Assembly (NCBI RefSeq): GCF_000022605.2
Contig: NC_013454.1
Span: 310,001-374,000 of the forward strand
Source of the DNA: Blattabacterium sp. (Blattella germanica) str. Bge
Lineage (GTDB): Bacteria; Bacteroidota; Bacteroidia; Flavobacteriales; Blattabacteriaceae
Reading direction: 5' to 3'
Length of the DNA: 64,000 nucleotides
The notes beneath the pieces are model-generated. The model saw nothing but the letters and a program-made list of their open reading frames with translations. It was not told the origin of the DNA and searched no databases. Both the position numbers and the translations under genes were made by a program. Positions 26,945 to 35,225 of the stretch are shown piece by piece; position 1 is the first letter of the stretch; each line of letters begins with the position of its first letter.

Positions 26945-28284
26945 AGTAAAACGTCATATAATAAAAATAAATTTAGGAATATAACTATGATAGTGATAAA
27001 CCAAGCTGATATTTTTAAAATAGGTCCATTTGCAAATGTTCCCATTTTTTCAGAATCTCCTGTGAAAGAAACCAATGGAACAATAGCGAAACTTAATTGT
27101 ATAGATAAAATTATTTGACTAATTATTAATAATTCAGCTGTTCCTTTTTCTCCATAAACAATAGAAACAATCATAGCTGGAACAATAGCTATCAGTCTTG
27201 TTATTAATCTTCTTATCCAAGGTTTTAATCTTATACTCAGAAATCCTTCCATGACTATTTGTCCAGCTAAAGTTCCAGTGAGGGTGGAATTTTGTCCTGA
27301 TGCTAGCAAAGCTAATGCAAAAAAAATTCCAGCTAAGCTAGAACCAAGTATAGGAGTTAAAAGTTTGTGTGCATGCATGATATCTGCTACTTCTGTATGT
27401 CCAGCTTTGTGAAAAGTGGCTGCAGATATAATAAGTATGGCCGCATTGATAAAAAAAGCTAAGGATAAAGAGAAGGTGCTATCTATGGTTGCATATTTTA
27501 TAGCCATTTTTTTTCCTTCCGTAGTGCGGGGGTAATCTCTAGTTTGTATGATGCTTGAGTGAAGATAAAGATTGTGAGGCATTACGGTAGCTCCTAATAT
27601 TCCGATAGATATATAAAGAGAATGTGAATTTTTAATTATTTCTGGATCAGGAATAATGCCTTTTAAAATAGAAAAAATTTCCGGTTTTGAACTAATAATT
27701 TCAAAACTAAAACAAACTAAAATTGTAAATATTAAGGCGGCTACCACACTTTCAATGTATCTAAAACCTTTATATTGAAAAAATAAAATGATTAAAACAT
27801 CAATAGCTGTAATCAATACACCCCATGGAATAGGAATGCAAAAAAGGAGTTTTAAGGCTAACACAGAACCAATAATTTCAGCTAAGTCACAAGCCGCAAT
27901 GGCTATTTCACATAAGAACCATAATATAAAACTAATAAAAGGGGGATAATGATCTCTGCAAGCTTGTGCTAAATCTCTCTCACAAACAATTCCTAATTTT
28001 AAAGCTAAATGTTGTAAAATAATGGCGAAAAAATTGGATATAAAAATAACGGATAAAAGCATATAACCAAATTTTGCCCCTCCAGCAATATCTGTAGCCC
28101 AATTTCCTGGATCCATATACCCGACAGCGATCAATAGGCCTGGCCCAGTAAAAGCAAAAAGTTTTTTCCATATTCCTTTTTGTTGAGGAACAGAAACGGA
28201 AGAAAAAACTTCCGAAAGGGAAGGAGACTTGTTCTCATTCCTCCATCCTGTAGAAGATTTTTTTTTGGCATAATAGTAGAACAT
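26941..28284 (-). CDS. mntH: Nramp-family divalent metal (Mn/Fe) transporter
   Basis: A 447-residue membrane protein of the Nramp family. Transmembrane helix 1 carries the metal-binding DPGNWATDIAGGAKFGY and helix 6 carries GATVMPHNLYLH (the MPH motif). About eleven hydrophobic segments are visible. It imports Mn(II) or Fe(II) with protons across the inner membrane. The cytosolic N-terminal tail of about 45 residues is rich in Ser and Lys. It stands alone on the minus strand between rplI and the Phe/Tyr operon. Confidence 0.93.
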   Translation of the reverse strand: MFYYYAKKKSSTGWRNENKSPSLSEVFSSVSVPQQKGIWKKLFAFTGPGLLIAVGYMDPGNWATDIAGGAKFGYMLLSVIFISNFFAIILQHLALKLGIVCERDLAQACRDHYPPFISFILWFLCEIAIAACDLAEIIGSVLALKLLFCIPIPWGVLITAIDVLIILFFQYKGFRYIESVVAALIFTILVCFSFEIISSKPEIFSILKGIIPDPEIIKNSHSLYISIGILGATVMPHNLYLHSSIIQTRDYPRTTEGKKMAIKYATIDSTFSLSLAFFINAAILIISAATFHKAGHTEVADIMHAHKLLTPILGSSLAGIFFALALLASGQNSTLTGTLAGQIVMEGFLSIRLKPWIRRLITRLIAIVPAMIVSIVYGEKGTAELLIISQIILSIQLSFAIVPLVSFTGDSEKMGTFANGPILKISAWFITIIVIFLNLFLLYDVLL

Positions 28285-28363
28285 GAAAATATAAAGTTAA
28301 CCGTTTTAATCTTTTCGTTTCGTTGTCAATTCATATTTGAATTGATTTCATGGGATTAATAAA

Positions 28364-28394
28364 TTGCATTAAATAGAATAATTTATTATATTTG
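28364..28394 (+). promoter_or_regulatory. Probable promoter of the Phe/Tyr synthesis operon
   Basis: TTG at 28364-28366 is followed after 20 bases by an exact TATATTTG box (28387-28394), matching the Bacteroidota TAnnTTTG type. It leaves a leader of about 65 bases before the prephenate dehydratase start, which contains a small ORF and competing hairpins. Confidence 0.6.
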
Positions 28395-28420
28395 TTTCAA
28401 ATTTTTCCGCTTGATTGATA

Positions 28421-28471
28421 ATGAAACTTTCGGGTTTCCCAAGTGATTCAATCTTTCTATTAGTTTCATGA
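28421..28471 (+). CDS. Possible 16-residue leader peptide before prephenate dehydratase
   Basis: An ATG at 28421 opens a frame encoding M-K-L-S-G-F-P-S-D-S-I-F-L-L-V-S, ending TGA at 28469-28471. That stop overlaps the downstream ATG at 28468 as ATGA, a classic coupling arrangement. It lies between the likely promoter and the first gene of the operon. Two phenylalanines out of sixteen are suggestive but not strong for attenuation. The leader can also pair in two exclusive ways: 28423-28427 with 28434-28438, or 28421-28427 with 28463-28469. The second pairing would cover the start codon. Confidence 0.35.
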   Translation: MKLSGFPSDSIFLLVS

Positions 28472-29304
28472 AAAAAATAGCTATACAAGGGGTAAAAGGG
28501 TGTTTTCATCATGCAGCCGTTTCCAGATATTTTGAAGGATGTAATTATAAATTGATGGAATGTTCTTCTTTTAGAGAAGTAGCTGTTTCCGTTGCTAAAT
28601 CCAATGTAGATATTGGAGTTATGGCTATAGAAAATACCATAGCGGGTACAATATTGACCAATTACAGTCTTTTATCTGAATACAATTTGAAAATAGTAGG
28701 AGAGATATATATCCCCATACAACATCATTTAATGGCTTATCCAGGGCAAAAAATAGAAGATATTAAAGAAATCTATTCTCATTCAATGGCTATTTTGCAA
28801 TGTGAATTATTCATAGATGCTCATCCTTTTATAAAAATATCTGAATACTCAGATACAGCGGCTGCCGCTAAATATATTTCTATATGCAAAAAAAAAGGAT
28901 TAGCTGCCATCGCGTCTGAAAATGCGGCTAAAGAATATGGTTTAGAAATCATTTCCAAAAATATACAAACTATTACAAGGAATTTTACGAGATTTTTTAT
29001 CATTAAAAATTGTTATAAACAAGAGAATGCTTCCTTTAATAAAGCTTCACTAAGATTCAAAATTTTACATACTACTGGAAGTTTATCTCAGATTTTAAGT
29101 CTTATATCTAGTCTTGGAATCAATATGACTAAAATACAATCCATTCCTATAATACAAAGACCTTGGGAGTATTCCTTTTATGTCGATATTATATTCAATA
29201 ATATAAAATCTTATGAAAAAATGAAAAAATGCATCCAAAAAATTCCCTGTCTTCATAAATGGTCTATTATGGGAGAATATCAAAATGGTAGAATTAGATC
29301 CTAA
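28468..29304 (+). CDS. pheA: Prephenate dehydratase
   Basis: A 278-residue monofunctional dehydratase. The PDT domain shows AIQGVKGCFHHAA, IGVMAIENTIAGTI and the catalytic NFTRFFII segment (Thr-Arg-Phe). The last 80 residues resemble a phenylalanine-binding ACT domain (TTGSLSQILSLISSLGINMTKIQSIP). It converts prephenate to phenylpyruvate. Chorismate mutase activity is supplied by the fused enzyme three genes downstream. The next ATG shares one base with this stop, so translation is coupled. Confidence 0.93.
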   Translation: MKKIAIQGVKGCFHHAAVSRYFEGCNYKLMECSSFREVAVSVAKSNVDIGVMAIENTIAGTILTNYSLLSEYNLKIVGEIYIPIQHHLMAYPGQKIEDIKEIYSHSMAILQCELFIDAHPFIKISEYSDTAAAAKYISICKKKGLAAIASENAAKEYGLEIISKNIQTITRNFTRFFIIKNCYKQENASFNKASLRFKILHTTGSLSQILSLISSLGINMTKIQSIPIIQRPWEYSFYVDIIFNNIKSYEKMKKCIQKIPCLHKWSIMGEYQNGRIRS

Positions 29305-30458
29305 TGATTATAGCTGCAAAAAAAATGTTTCAAGTATCGGAATACTTTTTTTCCGAAAAAATGAAGGAAATTAATCTTCTTGAAAAAAAAGGTGTCAAAG
29401 TCATTAATTTAGGAATTGGAAATCCAGATCTACTTCCTCCAAAAGGAGTGATCCATAAAATGAAAAAAGCGTCAGAACTCAAGCATGCGAATACTTATCA
29501 AAGCTATATTGGAATAGAAGAATTACGTAATGCAATTTCTGATTGGTATAGAAAAGAATATCAAGTTGATGTAGATCCTAAAAGTGAGGTTTTGCCATTA
29601 ATGGGTTCTAAGGAAGGAATTATGCATATAAGCATGTCTTATTTAGACAAAGGGGATCAAGTTTTAATTCCAAATCCTGGATATCCTACTTATTCATCTA
29701 TATCAAGACTTTTGGAAGCAGAAATTATTTATTATAATCTTTATGAGTATGAAAATTGGTCTCCCAATATTCACTTGTTAGAAAAGAACAATCTTTCTAA
29801 AATCAAAATAATGTGGATCAATTATCCTCACATGCCTACGGGTGCAACAATTTCTTTGGAAAACTTAGAAAAAATTGTTTTTTTTGCGAAAAAAAACCGT
29901 ATTTTACTCGTTCATGATAACCCTTATAGTTTTATATTAAATAGTGAACGTCCTTTAAGTATTTTTAATGTAAAAGGATCTAAAGATATAGCCTTAGAAT
30001 TGAATTCGTTAAGCAAAAGTTACAATATGCCAGGATGGCGTGTAGGAATGATAATAGGAAAAAAAGAATTTATTAAGAATATACTAAAAGTAAAAAGTCA
30101 AATGGATTCTGGCATGTATTATCCCATACAAATTGGAGCTATAGAAGCTATGAATCATAATTCTAAGTGGTTTCAAAAACTGAATAGAGAATATATTCAA
30201 CGCAGAAAAATAATATGGGAAATCTGTGATTATCTAAACTTGAAATATTCAAAAGAAAGTTCCGGAATATTTGTTTGGGCAAGAATAACCGGTTCAGAAA
30301 AAAATGATCGAATATGGTCCGATGAATTTTTCAATACTCATCACATATTTATTACACCTGGAAGAGTGTTTGGAAACAATGGGAAAGGATATGTAAGGTT
30401 TTCTATGTGTTGTCCCGTAAAAATTTTGGAACAAGCAAAAAATAGAATTTTTTCATGA
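29304..30458 (+). CDS. Class I/II aminotransferase, probably aromatic amino acids
   Basis: A 384-residue fold-type-I PLP aminotransferase. Visible are NLGIGNPDLLPP, MGSKEGI, the NYPHMPTGA loop (usual NPxNPTGA), and the PLP lysine in LNSLSKSYNMPGWRVG. The gene lies between prephenate dehydratase and prephenate dehydrogenase with 1- and 4-base overlaps, so it most likely aminates phenylpyruvate and 4-hydroxyphenylpyruvate. This is context inference: the family also includes LL-diaminopimelate and aspartate aminotransferases. A second aminotransferase (aspC) lies at 43.2 kb. Confidence 0.85.
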   Translation: MIIAAKKMFQVSEYFFSEKMKEINLLEKKGVKVINLGIGNPDLLPPKGVIHKMKKASELKHANTYQSYIGIEELRNAISDWYRKEYQVDVDPKSEVLPLMGSKEGIMHISMSYLDKGDQVLIPNPGYPTYSSISRLLEAEIIYYNLYEYENWSPNIHLLEKNNLSKIKIMWINYPHMPTGATISLENLEKIVFFAKKNRILLVHDNPYSFILNSERPLSIFNVKGSKDIALELNSLSKSYNMPGWRVGMIIGKKEFIKNILKVKSQMDSGMYYPIQIGAIEAMNHNSKWFQKLNREYIQRRKIIWEICDYLNLKYSKESSGIFVWARITGSEKNDRIWSDEFFNTHHIFITPGRVFGNNGKGYVRFSMCCPVKILEQAKNRIFS

Positions 30459-31303
30459 ATATTGGAATAATAGGATTAGGGTTAATAGGTGGATCCATTG
30501 GTTTGGGATTGAAAAAATCCAATTTTGGAGATAAAATTATAGGAACAGATTCAAATCAGGAGAACGCTTCACATGCTGTGAAACTTGGAATTGTAGACGA
30601 AATAATTTCTTTGCAGGATCTCATTATGCAATCTTCAGTAATTATTTTATCTATTCCCGTAGATGGAATAGAAAAAATACTTCCAATTATTCTGAATAAA
30701 ATCAGTAAGGATACAGTGATTTTAGATACTGGATCTACTAAATATGATATTTGTAATCGGGTTTCTTCTCATCCGAAAAGAAGTCGATTTGTAGCGACAC
30801 ATCCTATTGCAGGAATTGAAAATTCTGGACCTATTTCAGCTCATTCAGATCTTTTTTATAAAAAAAATTGCATTATTTGTGATTCGGAACGGAGTGATCC
30901 AGATGCAATGTCTATTGCAAAAAAAATCTATTCTCTTATGGAAATGCGGATGATTTATATTTCCTCTAAAGAACATGATTTATATATTGCTTATATATCT
31001 CATTTACCTCATGTAGTTTCCTTTGCTTTAGCTAGTACAGTTTTAAAAAAATTTAAGAATGAAGAAAAAATTTTTCATAATATGATGGGAAGTGGATTAG
31101 ATTCAACGACACGTTTAGCGAAAAGTAAGCCTGAAACGTGGTTACCTATTTTTATTTCTAATAGAGAGAATCTGATTCAATCTATAGATTTTTATATTGA
31201 TTATTTAGAAATATTTCGTAATCATTTAATAAATAAAGAATTTCATAAGATCGATCAATACATGAAAAAGGCGAACGATATAAAAGATAAAAAATATGTG
31301 TAA
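30455..31303 (+). CDS. tyrA: Prephenate dehydrogenase
   Basis: A 282-residue TyrA. The N-terminal NAD-binding loop is IIGLGLIGGSIGLGL, followed by the ATHPIAGIENSGP motif containing the catalytic histidine, and SHLPHVVSFALA in the helical dimerisation domain. It oxidatively decarboxylates prephenate to 4-hydroxyphenylpyruvate on the tyrosine branch. No ACT domain is present at the C-terminus, so tyrosine feedback through such a domain is not expected. It overlaps the aminotransferase by 4 bases and the next gene by 8. Confidence 0.93.
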   Translation: MNIGIIGLGLIGGSIGLGLKKSNFGDKIIGTDSNQENASHAVKLGIVDEIISLQDLIMQSSVIILSIPVDGIEKILPIILNKISKDTVILDTGSTKYDICNRVSSHPKRSRFVATHPIAGIENSGPISAHSDLFYKKNCIICDSERSDPDAMSIAKKIYSLMEMRMIYISSKEHDLYIAYISHLPHVVSFALASTVLKKFKNEEKIFHNMMGSGLDSTTRLAKSKPETWLPIFISNRENLIQSIDFYIDYLEIFRNHLINKEFHKIDQYMKKANDIKDKKYV

Positions 31304-32387
31304 ATTCAATGTGATGGAAAAACTGAATAATAGTATAGACAGATCCTGGATTGATAAATTCAATCAACCTTTAATTATATCTGGTCCTTGTAGTGCAGAA
31401 AGTGAACAACAAATATTAGAAACAGCCAATCGATTAAATCCTAACTATGTTCAAATATTTCGGGCAGGAATATGGAAACCTAGGACAAAACCAAATAATT
31501 TTGAAGGAATTGGAAAAAAAGGACTTGAATGGCTTCATCAAGTTAAAAAAAATACGGGATTGTTGGTTGCAACAGAAATTGCTAATGCAGAACATGTTAA
31601 ATTGGCTATTTCTTTTGATATTGATGTTCTTTGGATAGGTGCTAGAAGTACAGCCAGTCCTTTCACTATTCAAGAAATAGCTGACGCTCTAGAAGGAGAA
31701 AAGAATAAAATTATTTTGGTGAAAAACCCAATTCATCCTGATATAGAATTATGGATAGGAGCTTTAGAACGTTTATTGGGGAAAGGTATAAAAAAATTGG
31801 GAGTGATACACAGGGGTTTTTATACCTACAAAAATTCTAAATATCGTAATCAACCTAATTGGAATCTTTTGTTCAATTTTAGGAGTCTTATTCCTAGAAT
31901 CCCCATTATATGTGATCCTTCACATATTTGTGGAAATAAAGAAGGAATTTTTGATATAGCAAAAAAAGCTTATCATTTTCAATCTGAAGGATTGATGATA
32001 GAAAGTCATTGTGATCCTGATCATGCTTGGAGTGATGCTCAACAACAAATTACTCCGGAAAAGCTTTTGGAAATGTTAAAACAATTAACAAATTTCAAAA
32101 AATTTGATCAAAAAAGTAAAAGGGATTTAGATTCTTTTAGAATTGTCATTGATGAACTAGATGAAAATATTATTGCGCTTTTCTCAGAAAGAATGAACAT
32201 TTCAAAGAAATTAGGATCTTTAAAAAAAGACTCAGATATTCCTGTTTATCAACCAGATAGATGGAATGATATTATGAAGAAATCTCTTATCTTCGGAAGA
32301 AGTTTAGGAATTTCTGAAGAATTACTTGAAGGAGTTTTTAAACTTTTGCATCAAGAATCTATTAAAATTCAAAATCAAATCAGATAA
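31296..32387 (+). CDS. Bifunctional DAHP synthase / chorismate mutase
   Basis: A 363-residue fusion. Residues 20-260 or so are a KDO8P-like (type I-beta) DAHP synthase with ISGPCSAESEQQI, FRAGIWKPRTKPNNFEG, ICDPSHICGNKEG and SHCDPDHAWSDAQQQI. The last 90 residues are an AroQ-type chorismate mutase helix bundle (RDLDSFRIVIDELDENIIALFSERMNIS split by context). It provides the first step of the shikimate pathway and the chorismate-to-prephenate step that feeds the three upstream enzymes. The start could be the ATG at 31296, which overlaps tyrA, or the ATG at 31314. Confidence 0.92.
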   Translation: MCKFNVMEKLNNSIDRSWIDKFNQPLIISGPCSAESEQQILETANRLNPNYVQIFRAGIWKPRTKPNNFEGIGKKGLEWLHQVKKNTGLLVATEIANAEHVKLAISFDIDVLWIGARSTASPFTIQEIADALEGEKNKIILVKNPIHPDIELWIGALERLLGKGIKKLGVIHRGFYTYKNSKYRNQPNWNLLFNFRSLIPRIPIICDPSHICGNKEGIFDIAKKAYHFQSEGLMIESHCDPDHAWSDAQQQITPEKLLEMLKQLTNFKKFDQKSKRDLDSFRIVIDELDENIIALFSERMNISKKLGSLKKDSDIPVYQPDRWNDIMKKSLIFGRSLGISEELLEGVFKLLHQESIKIQNQIR

Positions 32388-32416
32388 GAAAATTTAAATA
32401 GCTCAGTCCTAAAAAA

Positions 32417-33685
32417 ATGGCTTATTTATTTACCAGTGAATCTGTTTCAGAAGGTCATCCTGATAAAATTTCAGACCAAATATCGGACTCTATATTAGAT
32501 CATTTTCTAGCGTATGACCCAGATGCGAAAGTAGCTATAGAGACTTTAGTGACTACGGGACAAATTATATTAGCTGGAGAAGTCAATTCTAAAACTTGGG
32601 TGAATGTTAGAAAAATAGCTCGTAATATACTTAGAAAAATAGGATATACTAAAAATGAATATAGATTTCATGCAGATTCTTGTGGAATCATTTCTTCTAT
32701 TCAGGAACAATCTTTGGATTTATTAGAGGGAATTCAACGATCAAAAAAAGAATATCAAGGATCTGGAGATCAAGGAATAGTATTTGGTTATGCAGTGAAA
32801 GAAACGGAAAATTATATGCCTTTAACATTGGAAATCTCACATCATATATTAAGGGAACTTTCATCGATTAGAAATGAAGGAGAAAAAATGACTTATTTGC
32901 GTCCAGATGCAAAATCGCAAGTCACTTTGGAATATTCAGATACAAATGTACCAATGCATATTCACGCTATCGTGATTTCAACTCAGCATGATGAATTTGA
33001 TACGAAAGAAAGAATGCATAAACGTATCGTACAGGATATTATAAACATTTTGATTCCAAGAGTGAAAAATAATATTCGGTTAAAAAATATAAAAAAATTA
33101 TTTACAAATAAAACAAAATATTACATTAATTCTACAGGAAAATTTGTTAGGGGAGGCCCTCATGGAGACACGGGATTGACCGGAAGAAAAATTATAGTGG
33201 ATACTTATGGAGGAAGAGGATCTCATGGAGGAGGAGCTTTTTCCGGAAAAGATCCATCTAAGATGGATAGGTCTGGAGCTTATGCCGCTAGACATATAGC
33301 TAAAAATCTTGTTGCCGCAGGAATTTCAGATGAATTACTAATACAAATATCCTATGCCGCAGGAATTTCAGAACCGATTGGTATCTTTGTAAATACCTAT
33401 GGGAAATCAAAGATAGATAATGAAAAAATCGCGTCGAATATAAATCAAATTTTTGATTTACGTCCTTATGCTATAGAAAAAAGATTAAAATTGCGTCAAC
33501 CAATGTATGAAGAAACATCTGTGTATGGACATATGGGAAAAATTCCGAAAAAAGTGTATAAGTCTTTTTTGGATATAGAAGGAAATCAAAAAAAACAAGA
33601 AGTAGAACTTTTTACATGGGAAAAGCTGGACTATTTACCTGTCATAAAGGACATTTTTAATATGAATATGAAATTCAAAAAATAG
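32417..33685 (+). CDS. metK: S-adenosylmethionine synthetase
   Basis: A 422-residue MetK. Motifs in order are ESVSEGHPDKISDQISD at the N-terminus, GSGDQGIVFGYA (usual GAGDQG), GPHGDTGLTGRKIIVDTYGG, GGGAFSGKDPSKMDRSGAYAAR, and a C-terminal PIG/YGHMG segment. It makes SAM from methionine and ATP, needed by the methyltransferases in this window (PrmC, RsmG, TrmD, RlmB) and by radical-SAM MtaB. It follows the aromatic operon by 29 bases and probably belongs to the same long transcript. Confidence 0.97.
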   Translation: MAYLFTSESVSEGHPDKISDQISDSILDHFLAYDPDAKVAIETLVTTGQIILAGEVNSKTWVNVRKIARNILRKIGYTKNEYRFHADSCGIISSIQEQSLDLLEGIQRSKKEYQGSGDQGIVFGYAVKETENYMPLTLEISHHILRELSSIRNEGEKMTYLRPDAKSQVTLEYSDTNVPMHIHAIVISTQHDEFDTKERMHKRIVQDIINILIPRVKNNIRLKNIKKLFTNKTKYYINSTGKFVRGGPHGDTGLTGRKIIVDTYGGRGSHGGGAFSGKDPSKMDRSGAYAARHIAKNLVAAGISDELLIQISYAAGISEPIGIFVNTYGKSKIDNEKIASNINQIFDLRPYAIEKRLKLRQPMYEETSVYGHMGKIPKKVYKSFLDIEGNQKKQEVELFTWEKLDYLPVIKDIFNMNMKFKK

Positions 33686-33710
33686 GTATTTTTAGTTAAA
33701 TCTTTTAACA

Positions 33711-34511
33711 ATGTCTTACAATCTATTGAAAGGAAAAAAAGGAATTATATTTGGAGCCTTGGATGAAAATTCTATTGCTTGGAAGGTAGCAGAACGTGCT
33801 TATGAAGAAAAAGCATCTTTCGTATTAACTAATACACCAGCTTCTTTAAGAATTGGTAAAATTCATGAATTATCTCACAAAACAAAATCTATGGTAATTC
33901 CAGCAGATGCCACTTCTATATCAGATCTTAATATTTTGTTTGAAAAAACATTAGGTCATTTTGGAGGAAAAATAGATTTTTTATTGCATTCTATAGCTAT
34001 GTCTATGAACATCCGAAAAGGATTGACTTATCCCTCTCTCAATTATGAATTTTTAAGAAAAGGATGGGAAATATCTGCCGTATCTTATCATAAGATGATG
34101 CAAACAGCTTGGAAAAAAAAAGCGATGAATAAGTGGGGTTCTATTGTAGCTCTAACATATATTGCTTCTCAAAGAAGTTTTCCATATTATGGAGATATGT
34201 CTGACTATAAATCTTATTTAGAAAGTGTTACACGTAATTTTGGTTATTATTGGGGTATCAAAGAGAAGGTAAGGGTTAATACTGTATCACAGTCTCCTAG
34301 TCCCACTAGAGCAGCAAAAGCCATCAAAGGTTTTGATAAATTTTTTCTTTTTTCAGAAAAAATATCTCCATTAGGAAATGCTTCCACACAAGATTGTGCC
34401 AACTATATAATTACACTTTTTTCAGATTTAACAAGAAAAGTAACAATGCAAAACTTGTATCATGATGGAGGGTTTTCTAATACTGGAATTAGTGAAGCTA
34501 TGATTTTATAA
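33711..34511 (+). CDS. fabI: Enoyl-[acyl-carrier-protein] reductase
   Basis: A 266-residue short-chain dehydrogenase of the FabI type. The N-terminal cofactor segment is KKGIIFGALDENSIAWKVAE, then DFLLHSIAMS, and the catalytic Tyr-x6-Lys pair is in FPYYGDMSDYKSYLE. It performs the last reduction of type-II fatty-acid elongation, so membrane lipid synthesis is retained. FabI-type NAD(H) use is family knowledge. It lies 25 bases after metK and 48 before rpe. Confidence 0.93.
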   Translation: MSYNLLKGKKGIIFGALDENSIAWKVAERAYEEKASFVLTNTPASLRIGKIHELSHKTKSMVIPADATSISDLNILFEKTLGHFGGKIDFLLHSIAMSMNIRKGLTYPSLNYEFLRKGWEISAVSYHKMMQTAWKKKAMNKWGSIVALTYIASQRSFPYYGDMSDYKSYLESVTRNFGYYWGIKEKVRVNTVSQSPSPTRAAKAIKGFDKFFLFSEKISPLGNASTQDCANYIITLFSDLTRKVTMQNLYHDGGFSNTGISEAMIL

Positions 34512-34559
34512 AATTCCTCTTCTAAACTCAATCCTAATCCTTATGTAAAAATATGAAAT

Positions 34560-35225
34560 ATGAAAAAAATTATAGCTCCATCCTTACTTTCAGCTAATTT
34601 AGCATTTTTACATCGTGATATAAAAATGCTGAATGAAAGTGAAGCAGATTGGTTCCATATTGATATTATGGATTCCTCTTTTGTTTCTAATATTTCTTTT
34701 GGATCTTTGTTTACTAAATATGTAAAAAAATACGCTAATAAACCTATGGATGTTCATTTAATGATTTTAGAACCAGAACGATATATAAAAAAATTTAAGA
34801 ATTGCGGATCCGATCATTTACATATTCATTATGAAGCTTGTATTCACTTAAATAAAACTATTTTTTCTATTAAAAAATATGGAATGAAGGTAGGTGTAGC
34901 AGTCAATCCGCATACTCCAGTTTTTCTTTTGCAAGATATTATTAAAGATATAGATTTTGTTTTATTGATGAGTGTGAATCCTGGTTCTAGCGGACAAAAG
35001 TTTATTAACCAAACATATCAAAAATTAGAAGACACTAAAAATTTAATATTAAAAAAAGATTCTTCTGCTCTCATAGAAGTCGATGGAGGAATTAATTTAG
35101 AAAATGCGTCCTTATTATTCAAAAATGGAGCTGATATATTAGTATCAGGAACTACGATTTTTTCTAATTCTAATCCAAAAGAAATTATTCATAGAATGAA
35201 ATTTTGTAATAATGATTTATCATGA
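34560..35225 (+). CDS. rpe: Ribulose-phosphate 3-epimerase
   Basis: A 221-residue TIM-barrel epimerase. Diagnostic segments are IAPSLLSANLAFL, DWFHIDIMDSSFVSNISFG (metal-binding His and catalytic Asp), DVHLMI, LLMSVNPGSSGQKF and EVDGGINLENA. It interconverts ribulose and xylulose 5-phosphate in the pentose phosphate pathway, also supplying ribulose 5-phosphate used by RibB. The stop overlaps the dnaG ATG by 4 bases. Confidence 0.96.
   Translation: MKKIIAPSLLSANLAFLHRDIKMLNESEADWFHIDIMDSSFVSNISFGSLFTKYVKKYANKPMDVHLMILEPERYIKKFKNCGSDHLHIHYEACIHLNKTIFSIKKYGMKVGVAVNPHTPVFLLQDIIKDIDFVLLMSVNPGSSGQKFINQTYQKLEDTKNLILKKDSSALIEVDGGINLENASLLFKNGADILVSGTTIFSNSNPKEIIHRMKFCNNDLS

Noticed and set aside
28285-28363. 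Promoter for mntH from a TTGACA on the minus strand
   Set aside because: The distance from that TTGACA to the nearest TA-TTT box is about 27-35 bases, outside the range expected for either promoter type.
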